64,000 nt of DNA. Source: Margaritifera margaritifera (taxonomy: Eukaryota > Mollusca > Bivalvia > Unionida > Margaritiferidae). The stretch is taken from NCBI GenBank assembly GCA_029931535.1, contig JAQPZY010001638.1, forward strand, positions 4,650,001 through 4,714,000. Reading direction: 5' to 3'. Positions within the stretch are counted from its first letter, which is position 1; each line of letters begins with the position of its first letter. Shown here piece by piece: positions 36,001 to 40,734 of this stretch. The position numbers and the translations under genes were made by a program. The notes beneath the pieces are model-generated. The model saw only the letters and a program-made list of their open reading frames with translations. It had not been told where the DNA came from and did no database searches.

Positions 36001-37621
36001 TTCACAGTACTTTAGTTGGTTTTGTGCTTTACAGCATAGCATCACAAATAGGTTGTTTAGTGCTGAGGCAGTTGCAGTAAAGAACCTTGCTCAAAGATGC
36101 ACCATATTAGCTGACTCGAGCAGATCCGATGTAGGATTCTAACCCTGTACCCATTTTTTGGTCGCGAGTCCAGCACACTAACCACTGAGACACCAAGGCT
36201 AACATCCTTGCAAGTTGCATGATCTCTAGTTTCAAAGTTAAATTGTAGAATAATTCAGTGTTGAAGGTAGACCTGAGGCCCCCAATGGTTAACGAGCTGT
36301 TTAAGTTTAAATGTACGTGTCAAAATTTTCCCCCTAAGCCATATACAACTTGAGCAGTATTCCTTGACCTGTATGTAGAATTGTTGAAGACAGACGACTA
36401 CAGCAACAGATGAATTCAAGGCATGGTCTCACTAGCTGCCTAGCCCAAATCCCCAGGAAACTGCTACAGTTCAGATCTTGGGCGCCTCCAAGACTGTGGA
36501 CTGAGAGATAGACAGACATTAGTCTTGGCATCATGACAGTTTGCAGAACAAAAATCAAGTTTTACTGGTACTTGTGCATATTGTGTCCTGTTCATCCAAT
36601 GACATGACAAACCCATCCATGCATATTGGGCTGTTTACAAAAAGTCACTGCTGTTGAGGTCGCATTTTGATGGTAATCAAATGGCCATATCTCCTGATCC
36701 AGTGAAAGAATGTGCATCAGGTCTTTCCAGTGCATGGGAAATGTGTTACAAATCAAGATTCCCATTTGTAGTATATATCATTCAGATCTACCTTTAAGGT
36801 CTTCAGCTTGAGCTTAGGTTCTTTGCAAAAGCAAAAAACTTGGTGATATCCCTACTGATCATGGATAAACACCTAAATTTGTTCACTCACCCAGGGGATT
36901 AATTTTCGCTGAACAATTACCTGTCCTGCCCAATTTGTTCAGTAGCCCAGGGGACTCGTGTAGGTTTAACACTGACGTGTCTCGGGGAGATTTTAGTAGT
37001 CCCCAGAAAAGCTACTGACTTGAAGTTAGAGGTCAGGTAATTCTCTGTCGCAATGACAGCATGGACAGCATGCATCTTGTGATGGTAGACATTTGCAGAT
37101 CAGATATTGTGTGGTCTGGTCCTAGTTATAAAGATATTTGACCATCACGTTGTGTGCTGAAAAGTCAGACATCATGATGACCAGGAAAATAGTTTGTTAT
37201 ATCCTGTTGTGATAGTTTGAATTTTGTTACGAATGTTGCCATTTTCTCAGTTTATTGCTGCAACTGGATGGACTGGGTTGTATGCATTTCTTGCTTTTAA
37301 ATTTTTTTTTTCCTGTCACCAGTCTGATGGACTAGCTACAAGCAAAATTCCACTACTCCAACATCATTTTACTAGTCATGGGTAAGTGGACTAGCGTAAA
37401 TGTCAAACACTGCTAATTCTTATTGATATTATTTCAGGGTGCAATTACGAACATTTTGGACTAGCGTAAATGTCAAACACTGCTAATTCTTATTGATGTT
37501 ATTTCAGGGTGCAATTACGAACATTTTGGAGGAGAATGTTGTACAACCTTTGCTAATAACCAACAGTGCCATTCACCTGGCTACAGAAACAGTCTGCAGT
37601 ATCATGAAAATTGATGATATA
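13..37621 (+). CDS. CCT4: CCT4, chaperonin CCT/TRiC subunit delta (12 internal exons; both ends missing)
   Basis: CCT4 is one of eight paralogous subunits of the cytosolic ATP-driven chaperonin that folds actin, tubulin and other proteins. Exons at 13-65, 1836-1925, 2408-2516, 4095-4237, 4925-5046, 11508-11643, 12855-12994, 15708-15804, 26736-26843, 30308-30438, 33251-33485 and 37508-37621 all have AG before and GT after. They keep one frame and give 492 residues that align end to end with the delta subunit as I know it. Group II chaperonin signatures are present: [23 protein letters not shown] (nucleotide-binding loop) and GGGAPE. Delta-specific stretches include [22 protein letters not shown] and [15 protein letters not shown]. 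No internal stop or frameshift occurs in the exons. Introns run from 0.5 to 11 kb and are full of transposons. The start codon exon lies upstream; the final short exon was not found. The delta identity is near certain. Confidence 0.98.
85..545 (+). repeat. Tandem-core repeat family P1, degraded array
   Basis: About three imperfect ~140-bp units begin with ttggtcctaaat-like sequence. They continue through a 'ccaatatggccgccatggtggccatcttgaaaatctt'-type core (shown here in degraded form). The array ends in the family's 3' tail (a 'gtaattaaaaagaaacg...cttgaattcctggaaat' type ending, then 'gcatctgtgtcttcaaggga'). The same order of units and tail recurs near 6470, 30790, 40735 and 48000, which marks a dispersed element and not a local satellite. 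Confidence 0.7.
1692..1767. repeat. 38-bp perfect tandem duplication
   Basis: The segment beginning aatatattttgacatgtaa is repeated head to tail with no difference (copies 1692-1729 and 1730-1767). This suggests recent slippage. It ends 68 bp upstream of the next CCT4 exon. Confidence 0.9.
1836..1925 (+). CDS. CCT4: CCT4 exon b (NDGATIL motif)
   Basis: The exon has 30 codons in phase 0/0 with acceptor tttttcag and donor gtaag. It includes [20 protein letters not shown], a nucleotide-contacting segment strongly conserved among CCT subunits; the [10 protein letters not shown] extension fits the delta paralogue. Confidence 0.98.
2296..2335. repeat. Perfect 17-bp hairpin
   Basis: tttcttgaaacaacttt (2296-2312) is followed by a 6-nt loop and its exact complement (2319-2335). 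It lies 72 bp upstream of exon c. It may be the remnant of a small foldback element or simply an intronic stem. Confidence 0.85.
2408..2516 (+). CDS. CCT4: CCT4 exon c (GDGTTS phosphate-binding loop)
   Basis: The acceptor is tttatag and the donor gtaagt. Thirty-six codons plus one base encode the segment from [20 protein letters not shown] to [13 protein letters not shown] at 2444-2461 holds the Asp that group II chaperonins need for ATP hydrolysis. The phase-1 end joins GA at 4095 to give Gly. Confidence 0.98.
2517..4094. other. CCT4 intron; poly-T tracts and an imperfect ~145-bp dimer
   Basis: Poly-T occurs at about 3080-3099. Two imperfect ~145-bp units (about 3590-3725 and 3735-3850) share 'ccttgta...attRaggGagggtg' and 'tttccgatcctgaatgca'-like stretches. 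I recognise no coding content. Confidence 0.5.
4095..4237 (+). CDS. CCT4: CCT4 exon d (equatorial to intermediate domain)
   Basis: Two bases complete a Gly codon, then 47 codons run from [14 protein letters not shown] to NTALSSK. The acceptor is tttgacag and the donor gtaaga. IHPT.IS..F.KA and LSDRE.LL.SA.T.L.SK follow the delta subunit closely. Confidence 0.97.
4238..4924. other. CCT4 intron; degraded duplicated segment
   Basis: Two related stretches (about 4330-4400 and 4490-4560) share the 'acttttg.gggactttatggatt' theme, so there is an old local duplication. Nothing else was recognised. Confidence 0.45.
4925..5046 (+). CDS. CCT4: CCT4 exon e (intermediate/apical boundary)
   Basis: Forty codons plus two bases, acceptor ttgtatag, donor gtattc. 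It covers [20 protein letters not shown], then a stretch ending in [12 protein letters not shown]. The donor GTATTC is weaker than the others in this gene but is the only one that keeps phase with the next exon. Confidence 0.96.
5245..6290 (+). mobile_element. DIRS-type retroelement fragment A: left terminal repeat, leader and gag remains
   Basis: From 5245 the sequence parallels the complete left end of the DIRS copy at 41937. Shared blocks are 'aatagcag.aatacaaaacct', 'agtccaagctaaata', the attttgaagggttttgc-type block and the (g)ataagtattaccaaccc block, in the same order up to the gag start near 5735. Past this, 5775-6290 keeps gag-like pieces such as [12 protein letters not shown] and an Arg/Ser/Pro-rich stretch ([12 protein letters not shown]). 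No right end was seen, so it is 3'-truncated. It sits in the CCT4 intron between exons e and f. Confidence 0.7.
6470..7195 (+). repeat. Tandem-core repeat family P1, two tails and one array
   Basis: A P1 3' tail at about 6470-6600 ('cagtcccttcaag') is followed by three to four ~140-bp units and a second tail at about 7075-7195 ('gaatatcagagatggttt', 'ggattcttgttat'). Two insertions, or one element with an internal tail, would explain the arrangement. Confidence 0.65.
7230..9630 (-). mobile_element. Decayed MULE-type DNA transposon with FLYWCH domain
   Basis: The coding remains (7590-8407, minus) are of Mutator-like type. Both flanks carry related inverted segments: read outward, 7340 back to 7230 and 9550 to 9630 both contain 'gctcttttgtc', 'gcgct.ttttg' and an 'attg.agctcttt' block. 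I take these as imperfect terminal inverted repeats. The exact ends and target duplication could not be fixed. An ~85-bp AT-rich tandem repeat (about 7385-7570) lies inside the left end. The stretch 8410-9550 holds a (TA)9 tract near 8996 and no recognisable ORF. Confidence 0.55.
7590..8407 (-). pseudogene. MULE transposase with N-terminal FLYWCH zinc finger, broken
   Basis: Reading the minus strand, 8407 to about 8198 gives a FLYWCH-like module ([19 protein letters not shown], then [16 protein letters not shown] and a basic His-containing end before DPAK). Then 8031 to 7813 gives [26 protein letters not shown] and [11 protein letters not shown], which match the C-terminal part of animal MULE transposases (EDTYIGR, W.vh.Rv, RTNN.vE.WHR). 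Finally 7776 to about 7640 gives the EQ..S......[10 protein letters not shown] tail. The frame changes between pieces and the central DDE region is absent, so it is a pseudogene. FLYWCH binds zinc and DNA; this assignment is from family knowledge. Confidence 0.7.
9631..11507. other. CCT4 intron, no recognised feature
   Basis: I see mononucleotide runs (poly-T at 9648-9666, poly-G at 10336-10347, poly-T near 10746 and 10762) and scattered short ORFs with no family resemblance. Confidence 0.5.
11508..11643 (+). CDS. CCT4: CCT4 exon f (apical domain)
   Basis: One base completes Gly, then 45 codons run from [14 protein letters not shown] to [12 protein letters not shown], ending SPPKTD. The acceptor is tttacag and the donor gtaagt. 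The ELIEGLVF...VEKAK.GLIQFC pattern is typical of the delta subunit's apical domain. Confidence 0.98.
11644..12854. other. CCT4 intron with a low-complexity brome-like 'tgcatcgtgatgc' repeat region
   Basis: Between about 11930 and 12440, short imperfect copies of tgca.c.tgatgc and 'attgca' alternate ('gtgatgcaatacattgg', 'catcgtgatgcgtattgca', 'cacaatgtgcattgtg'). This looks like the AT/GC-alternating interior of a small non-autonomous DNA element. I could not define ends. Confidence 0.35.
12855..12994 (+). CDS. CCT4: CCT4 exon g (apical domain)
   Basis: Forty-six codons plus two bases, acceptor gtgcag, donor gtaagt. It runs from [20 protein letters not shown] to [17 protein letters not shown]. 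The block matches human CCT4 at almost every position. It ends in AG, which joins A at 15708 to give Arg. Confidence 0.98.
13434..15648 (+). mobile_element. pogo/Tigger-type DNA transposon in a CCT4 intron
   Basis: The ends are exact 22-bp inverted repeats: cagtgaaatcccgctatagc... at 13434 and its complement ending at 15648. The left flank is TA and the right flank AA, so the usual TA target duplication may have lost one base. Inside, 14314-14451 encodes a CENP-B/pogo N-terminal helix-turn-helix remnant. The stretch 13515-13605 resembles the reverse complement of 22245-22345 in the nested element at 20680, so the two are related. The rest is degraded (2.2 kb total). Confidence 0.85.
14314..14451 (+). 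pseudogene. pogo/Tigger transposase N-terminus (CENP-B-like HTH), truncated
   Basis: Forty-five codons from ATG to TAG. Residues 8-43 ([18 protein letters not shown], then [20 protein letters not shown]) fit the K..lt..eKl.ii..ie.G.kq..ia..f..s...i pattern of the CENP-B N-terminal DNA-binding domain. The ORF stops where the second half of the helix-turn-helix should continue. No DDE domain is recognisable downstream. Confidence 0.7.
15708..15804 (+). CDS. CCT4: CCT4 exon h (apical domain end)
   Basis: One base completes Arg, then [20 protein letters not shown] and [12 protein letters not shown] (32 codons). The acceptor is tttccag and the donor gtaaga. The KMKIMV.KDIER.DIEF core is typical of CCT4. 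Confidence 0.98.
15805..17349. other. CCT4 intron, nothing recognised
   Basis: This is AT-rich sequence with only short, unrelated ORFs on both strands, and no inverted or tandem structure that I can define. Confidence 0.5.
18202..18357 (+). pseudogene. DIRS gag N-terminus (Cys-rich), truncated
   Basis: The ORF has 51 codons. It starts [15 protein letters not shown] and has further pairs at [14 protein letters not shown] before ending in TAA. The first residues resemble those of the DIRS gag at 60437 (MGRLICEIYKLAND, minus strand), which supports the start. A fusion to RT/RNase H sequence follows at once, so the remainder of gag and most of RT were deleted here. Confidence 0.65.
18370..19340 (+). 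pseudogene. DIRS RT thumb and RNase H domain, broken
   Basis: The order is [11 protein letters not shown], then [14 protein letters not shown] (RT end). An RNase H core follows at 18650-18880: [29 protein letters not shown] and [19 protein letters not shown] linker-type tail comes next: [37 protein letters not shown]. The DNSTVV.Y..kQGG and VD.FATR.N..LP..v.PvpD motifs are diagnostic of DIRS/Pat-type elements. Stops occur at several points (for example after 18925). Confidence 0.85.
19380..19870 (+). pseudogene. DIRS tyrosine recombinase, N-terminal half, degraded
   Basis: Fragments in shifting frames resemble the core-binding region that precedes the catalytic domain: [18 protein letters not shown] and then [18 protein letters not shown]. 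The 'pFEPL.saSL..LT.KT' motif is typical of DIRS recombinases. The catalytic Arg I region is missing here; an RT fragment begins at about 19915. Confidence 0.55.
19961..23275. mobile_element. TA-flanked DNA transposon (pogo/Tc1-like ends) inserted in DIRS RT
   Basis: The inverted ends are cacc(g/a)ctccctcgataac... continuing to tcgcgc. The left end starts at 19961 and the right end finishes at 23275. TA lies directly outside each end (19959-19960, 23276-23277). No transposase was recognised, so it is probably non-autonomous. It contains the second TA element (20680-22471). Outside that inner element, 20000-20677 and 22474-23210 are AT-rich and contain no recognisable gene. 'gcgagttat' also repeats near the right end (23239, 23255). 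Confidence 0.85.
20680..22471. mobile_element. Second TA-flanked element nested within the first
   Basis: The inverted ends are ccgtatttgccagcctataa... (20680) and the complement finishing at 22471, with one mismatch over ~25 bp. TA flanks both sides. The subterminal motif ataagtcga(t)gcggagtata occurs at about 20697, 20761 and 22393, in direct orientation. The stretch 22245-22345 is similar, inverted, to 13515-13605 of the pogo-type element, which suggests the same superfamily. It holds GA/CT microsatellites (about 21090, 21188, 21987) and no transposase ORF. Confidence 0.8.
23641..23880 (+). pseudogene. DIRS tyrosine recombinase, catalytic C-terminus with one stop
   Basis: In frame from 23641: [20 protein letters not shown], then [10 protein letters not shown], a TAA at 23761, and [14 protein letters not shown] is the conserved H-x-x-R box and the Tyr in SFYLKYL is the expected nucleophile region (compare 'W.s..tFl.yYl' in the family). 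The single in-frame stop sits between them. Confidence 0.8.
24106..24398 (+). repeat. DIRS B right inverted terminal repeat plus candidate internal complementary region
   Basis: 24150-24398 is the inverted copy of the left end at 17350-17560. The inner segment 24106-24150 ('tgtttctttgataatactta...') is complementary to the outermost 24359-24398. The whole right end can therefore fold back with ~40-bp arms. In DIRS-1 a similar internal complementary region templates circle formation; equivalence here is inferred from position and complementarity. Confidence 0.7.
24399..25745. other. CCT4 intron, nothing recognised
   Basis: Poly-A runs occur at 24400, 25080 and 25259; only short unrelated ORFs are present. 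At 25310-25420 there is a small stretch resembling 8300-8400 in composition, not enough to call. Confidence 0.45.
25750..26552 (+). mobile_element. Small piggyBac-like element with TTAA flanks
   Basis: TTAA lies directly outside both ends (25746-25749 and 26553-26556), and the ends are short inverted repeats (ctcatt.../...aatgag). Subterminal copies of 'ggccgatcccgcctgtag' occur in the left end. A piggyBac-like transposase N-terminus remains at 26055. At 803 bp it is an internally deleted copy. Confidence 0.65.
26055..26264 (+). pseudogene. piggyBac-like transposase N-terminus, broken
   Basis: [14 protein letters not shown] is followed by an in-frame TAA at 26097. The same frame then gives [20 protein letters not shown] and an acidic Ser/Glu/Asp stretch ([16 protein letters not shown]). 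An acidic N-terminus of this kind is common in piggyBac-derived proteins, and the TTAA flanks agree. No DDD catalytic core remains. Confidence 0.5.
26736..26843 (+). CDS. CCT4: CCT4 exon i (apical to intermediate)
   Basis: Thirty-six codons in phase 0/0, acceptor ttgcag, donor gttagt. It encodes [13 protein letters not shown], then [20 protein letters not shown]. The GSA.L.EEV spacing and the K(I/L)xK end match CCT4. Confidence 0.97.
26844..27639. other. CCT4 intron, nothing recognised
   Basis: No ORF, repeat or motif could be supported in this stretch before the P3 element. Confidence 0.45.
27640..29335 (+). mobile_element. Tandem-core element family P3, copy a
   Basis: It starts with a short hairpin-like 'acccaccataaggtgggt' and has about ten imperfect ~140-bp units with the order 'tttctgcacaataact', 'ctccaccatctacagttacc', 'ggatggcttgcacttgggtt', 'ggtcaaaaggtcaaaggtca'. 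It ends with an 'aaacatagggaagaca...gttcgcagaactcttg' tail. The same start, unit and tail recur at 35045 and 56728 with different unit numbers, so this is a dispersed element. It resembles pearl/Helentron-like elements of bivalves in plan. Interrupted by a SINE at 28589. Confidence 0.75.
28589..28784 (+). mobile_element. tRNA-derived SINE, copy 1
   Basis: The tRNA-like head has an A box (gtggcacagtgg, 28600-28611) and a B box (ggtttgaaacc, 28646-28656). The body 'gggcaaggcactttactcaa' and tail 'tgttgctgtgccgtaaagca' follow. Copies on the minus strand at 36013, 49966 and 55327 share head, body and tail. It sits inside the P3 array. Confidence 0.8.
29340..29770 (+). repeat. P3 array remnant with MITE inside
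   Basis: P3 core units continue after the copy-a tail ('gaaagaagaaaaatggtttctg', 'ggatgacttgta', 'aggtcaaaggttagggtcac'). They are broken by a 231-bp insertion at 29425-29655. Confidence 0.6.
29425..29655. mobile_element. hAT-type MITE in a P3 unit
   Basis: The ends are related inverted repeats (gtggtgaaacaattc... and ...gatttcacccc-like). Flanking 8-bp copies gacttgta (29417-29424) and gacttgca (29656-29663) fit a hAT target duplication with one change. The host sequence ('ggatgacttgcacttggg' type) becomes continuous when it is removed. The interior repeats 'atcgatacaa'-like words. Confidence 0.7.
29938..30162. repeat. Large palindrome (foldback element), ~101-bp arms
   Basis: 29938-30038 is the inverted copy of 30061-30162 with about four differences and a 22-bp spacer. 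The inner part reads 'cattatgcttttggcataat', itself partly palindromic. It ends 145 bp before exon j. It is probably a foldback/MITE insertion; no clear target duplication was found. Confidence 0.9.
30308..30438 (+). CDS. CCT4: CCT4 exon j (intermediate to equatorial)
   Basis: Forty-three codons plus AG, acceptor gtttcag, donor gtgaga. It runs from [20 protein letters not shown] to [17 protein letters not shown]..(I/L)EEA.RSIHDAL is one of the best conserved CCT blocks. AG joins A at 33251 to give Arg. Confidence 0.98.
30439..30789. other. CCT4 intron, nothing recognised
   Basis: The sequence around 30600-30700 ('gaaattcaccaaactaggtat', 'aggggtcaaaggtctgg') looks like an old repeat, but it lacks a second copy in the window that I can align. 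Confidence 0.4.
30790..31440 (+). repeat. Tandem-core repeat family P1 with complete 3' tail
   Basis: Three clear ~140-bp units ('acatccaatatggccaccat', 'gatgtctagttggtcctga'). The family tail follows at 31160-31390 ('tggtttcaacacttggtag', 'gcatcaatcccttcgagtga'), and a poly-T run near 31430. Confidence 0.75.
32056..32229 (+). pseudogene. hAT transposase C-terminal dimerisation domain, one stop
   Basis: In frame: [38 protein letters not shown] at 32170, [19 protein letters not shown]. The FPNL..L...vL....(S/T)xxCERxFSxxxxIKTxxRNR signature identifies the hAT family dimerisation region (ZNF862-like subgroup by resemblance). Confidence 0.8.
32232..32385. repeat. 38-bp inverted repeat (hairpin)
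   Basis: Arms 32232-32269 and 32348-32385 are complementary with two mismatches (for example agaaaatgtcagaatatct with its complement), separated by 78 bp. It lies inside the hAT remnant, just after the dimerisation domain, and could be a foldback insertion. Confidence 0.85.
32756..33250. other. CCT4 intron, nothing recognised
   Basis: A short CT run occurs at 32953. No coding or repeat family was identified before the acceptor at 33250. Confidence 0.45.
33251..33485 (+). CDS. CCT4: CCT4 exon k (C-terminal equatorial domain, GGGAPE)
   Basis: One base completes Arg, then 78 codons, acceptor cttgtag, donor gtatga; this is the longest exon in the window. [20 protein letters not shown] contains the GGGAPE loop (33264-33281). 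[19 protein letters not shown] (NAGLNP at 33396-33413) and TAGINVRK follow. Both loops line the nucleotide pocket in chaperonins. The match to CCT4 is very strong. Confidence 0.99.
33486..33819. other. CCT4 intron, nothing recognised
   Basis: No repeat or ORF could be supported here. Confidence 0.45.
33820..34620 (+). repeat. Tandem array family P5, ~165-bp units
   Basis: About five imperfect units. The landmark 'ggaggattgtattgaaactt' (variants) recurs near 33878, 34049, 34217, 34371 and 34540. Each is followed by 'atatgtggttggtgtag', 'agtaaggttttactttttcc' and a 'tttgaaaa.ctttt.aaaaaaggg' end. Confidence 0.75.
34621..35044. other. CCT4 intron, nothing recognised
   Basis: No repeat or ORF could be supported here. 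Confidence 0.4.
35045..36012 (+). mobile_element. Tandem-core element family P3, copy b
   Basis: It starts with 'cttgtcataaagtggggtggg...tatgttatgatgatgtc', has about six ~140-bp core units ('ctgaaagaagaaaaatggtttct', 'cttgcacttgggttaagga'), and ends with 'aaacatggggcggcaaataa...ttcacagtact'. A perfect aggtcaaaggtca is at 35890-35902. Confidence 0.75.
36013..36203 (-). mobile_element. tRNA-derived SINE, copy 2
   Basis: On the minus strand the A box region is tggtgtctcagtggttag (near 36195-36175) and the B box gggttagaatcc (36144-36133). The body then has 'cttgagcaaggttctttact'-like sequence and the '...gctgtaaagcacaaaacc' tail shared with 28589. Confidence 0.75.
36204..37390. other. CCT4 intron, nothing recognised
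   Basis: Short blocks such as 'cctgtcctgcccaatttgttc' are present, but no second copy, ORF or inverted structure could be supported. Confidence 0.4.
37391..37530 (+). repeat. 70-bp tandem duplication of the exon l acceptor
   Basis: Copies 37391-37460 and 37461-37530 differ at one base (37428 a, 37498 g). Each contains a branch-site-like tgctaat, atttcag and the first 23 nt of exon l. The upstream acceptor ends at 37437 and the downstream one at 37507. Confidence 0.97.
37508..37621 (+). CDS. CCT4: CCT4 exon l (C-terminal equatorial, last exon found)
   Basis: Thirty-eight codons run from [20 protein letters not shown] to [14 protein letters not shown], with donor gtaagt at 37622. Known CCT4 ends IDDVVNTR, so a terminal exon with about four codons is expected and was not found. 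If the donor is skipped, the frame runs on as VSILV to TGA at 37637-37639. The start at 37508 is chosen because the duplicate acceptor at 37437 leads to an in-frame TAG at 37462. Confidence 0.96.
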
Positions 37622-40600
37622 GTAAGTATCCTAGTGTGACAATGATTCAGATGAATCATAATATTTTGACACCAGTAAACATGTTTAGTAGATTTGGTAA
37701 TTTCAGTATGCTGTAGTATAATTTATTTTCATGGGCCTCAATTTTTGTGGTTTTGCCTGTCAAAGTGTGCATATTTGTAGGTATTTTATTTTGTGGATTA
37801 GCCTCTACAAATACCCAAAATAAAGAATACAAAAGACCAAAAACTATGATGACAATGAATGACGGCTGCTTTAGTGGTTAAAACAATACTACCACCTGTA
37901 CAAGCACAAATCAAACACCTGTCAGGATCAATCCCTTACACTCAACCTCAAAGGGAGCTGACAGCAAAAAACACTAAGCTAATCAGTTATTAAAGTACAT
38001 GTGTATGATCTCTTCCATAAAGCACTGTTCATAAAGTTGCATGATCAGTACTTTCTAACGACCATGGCATTAATATAGTGACTTGAGAGTGGTAAAATTC
38101 AACTTAGATCCACGTTGGTTTGGATAATGTCATCATTCCACTTGTGAACCAAATACATGACTAGCTGTACCTTGCTCAATTCAATTAGCAAGCAGTGTCA
38201 ACATTTGATGTGTTAGAGCCCATCAAAGTGTAAAGATGCCAACTAATGTAAGAAACATTGGAATCACTCCTTTGTTTGAACCCGCCTCGTGTACAGACCA
38301 ACTTCAACCACTAGACTTTACAGTAAATAAAGCTACAAAGAAGAATTAAAATCACATTTCCACAACTGGTATGCTAAACAGGTCATGGAGACCATCAGGG
38401 AAAACGTGAAGCTCAGTGTTTTTGTATTATATTAGAGGACTTTAAAACCTCGTCAATCAAGCCGATTCATGCTGAATGGATAATTGAGACTAACAAGAAA
38501 ATGTGTGCAAGATTGGACCTGATTATCTGTGGCTTTGAGTAAGCTGGACTTTTTTAATTCAACAATTTCAGGTTTCTTTACCTGACAAACATTTGTGTGT
38601 ACCAGCAGACTTGATTGACACCATGTTAATTCAGTGGTTTTGTCCAAAAATCTGTGAAGTTTGAGCTTCAGTACTCGGCTGTAAATAGTGTATATAGATA
38701 GTGTTTTATTAGTAATTGTGCTTCAAGCAATAGTTCTTGTACTTTATCGTCCTGTTGTTCATTGGGATTAAGCATGCATGGATATAATGAGATATGCTTT
38801 CACAAGGATTTAAATTCTTTGACAACAGTTTCACTTGAATGAAGAATCAATTTGAACAAGTATTAAATATAATTTTTGTATACTAGTATCATTTATTATT
38901 ATTATTTTCATTTTCAGTAATACCAGCATTAAATACCTTGTGTTTTTTCTCGTTTCTCTTTATCTTTACTTATATCACAACATGTCGATTTAAGGCCGTG
39001 AGTGGAAATTGCAGCTTCTTGATACTCTATAGATATATGCGCTTTGAAACTTTAAAATGCTTTACAATTCTTGTATTCAAAGAGTTGAAATAAAACAAAC
39101 ATGTAATAGCTAATATTTTATTACCAGGATACAGAAATTACATTGATATATCAAATAGCTTTGTTGATCTCTAGGAATGAAACACAGTAAAAAAAATTGG
39201 GGTGGGGAGGGCTTCTTCATATGTGGCTAATTTTTCGTTGGGTCTTTAAATTCGTGCTTTGGAGCAACAACAAAACCCATGACAATTGGTGATACTACAG
39301 TATTTGCAACAGCAAAAAAGTTTATTTATTGATTCAGTTTTGTGATTTTCAAAAATTTCAGTGTTCACATGATATTCTATTAAAATGTCCAAAAGTTTAA
39401 AATAAATGGCAGAATTAAATGTGTAATTATGTGACTAATTCACTACAACATTGTTGCATGTTTCCATGCTGTATATATAGCTGACAAACCTTTGGTCTCG
39501 GCCTTGAGAGAGGGACCTTTGTTAAGAGAAACAGAAATTGATACACGTTGATCATTTGTATAAGTTTAATACACAGTGACAGTCAATGATTGCCAATAAA
39601 ATCATGTATTAGCTATTGACAGGTCCATGAAAACATGTCCAAGTGACGAGGCTGTCCAAAACTAAAACAAAATAAAGCTTTCATTGACATTTTTTGTATC
39701 AGCAAGTCTTTCGTGCAGCCCTAGTTTTTCCAACTTTTTTGTCAGCAATCTTATTTTTCCCTACTTCCAAAAGGCCCTAATACCCCATATTTGTTTTACA
39801 AATTTTATGCTGAAAATTGATTATACTCTGCATGAACAGCTGTGAATGTGGATATTGTCTCTGTGATGTGGAGCTGGGTGTTTAACGGATTTTAGGTGTT
39901 GGTGTTATTAACTTTAAATAATTTTCTTTAAATAATTAAGAAGATAGAGGCAGCCTGGACTAAAAAGACAACTTGTACATAAGAGCATGCTTTTTGTTCA
40001 AGTTTACAAAGTCAAGTCATGTAAAGGTTTTATTTTTTCAGTAATTTGCGTAAATTTCATACTGTTTTTCTTTATAAAACATCACTATCCCCAACTTTTT
40101 TTAAAGTAGCCCTACACTGTCCCTACTTTTCACAGAGATGTGCCAGAAATAACAAGTATATTGAAGACCTTTTTTTTGTTGTTATAAGGAATAAGGATGG
40201 CATTACATGTTGCGAGGCCAACAGTTCTATGTTATAGGCTCTTTATTTTGTGGCATGGGGTGACAAAAGCTAACAGTCGAGAGAAGTTACTTGCTATGAG
40301 CAAAAAAGCAGAGCTTGCTAGAGAGGGCTCGGAATACATGGAGTATTTACCTTGAATTTTGTTTACCGGTAATGTCGTTGTGTGTATTTAGGGCTTTTAC
40401 TTGATGATGTAGAGTGAATATACCTTTTCCTAAGGCACGTAATGTTTAGTTTTTAATCCATGAAGAATATTGCTTTTGCTTACGTATTAGTTCCAGTATT
40501 TTCCCACAATGTTGAAAATGCTGTAACAAATAAAAGTTTGTTAAATACAGCCTGATAACCTTTTGTGCTAGAGGTGCATAATATTGTCCCTCCTTAATAC

Positions 40601-40734
40601 AGCCATTATTGAAAATTAGGCAAATTAATAAGAAAACTTTTGTTTTCAGCTTAATTTTTGTATATTTATCTTATCTGGCTGTAAGACCAAGTGTGCATAT
40701 GGTCTGTTCCTTCATCCACTTTTATGTTCTTCAT
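37622..40734. other. Downstream of CCT4 exon l; no feature established
   Basis: This should hold the last CCT4 intron and possibly its terminal exon. A pyrimidine-rich acceptor ending at 38917 (ttttcattttcag) would give an immediate TAA and a protein ending ...KIDDI, but nothing else supports it. Possible poly(A) signals (aataaa) occur near 39090 and 39597. No other gene is recognisable. Confidence 0.4.

Noticed and set aside
38905..38920. Terminal CCT4 exon starting with TAA after the acceptor at 38917
   Set aside because: It has a good pyrimidine tract but would drop the conserved C-terminal residues; nothing else supports it.
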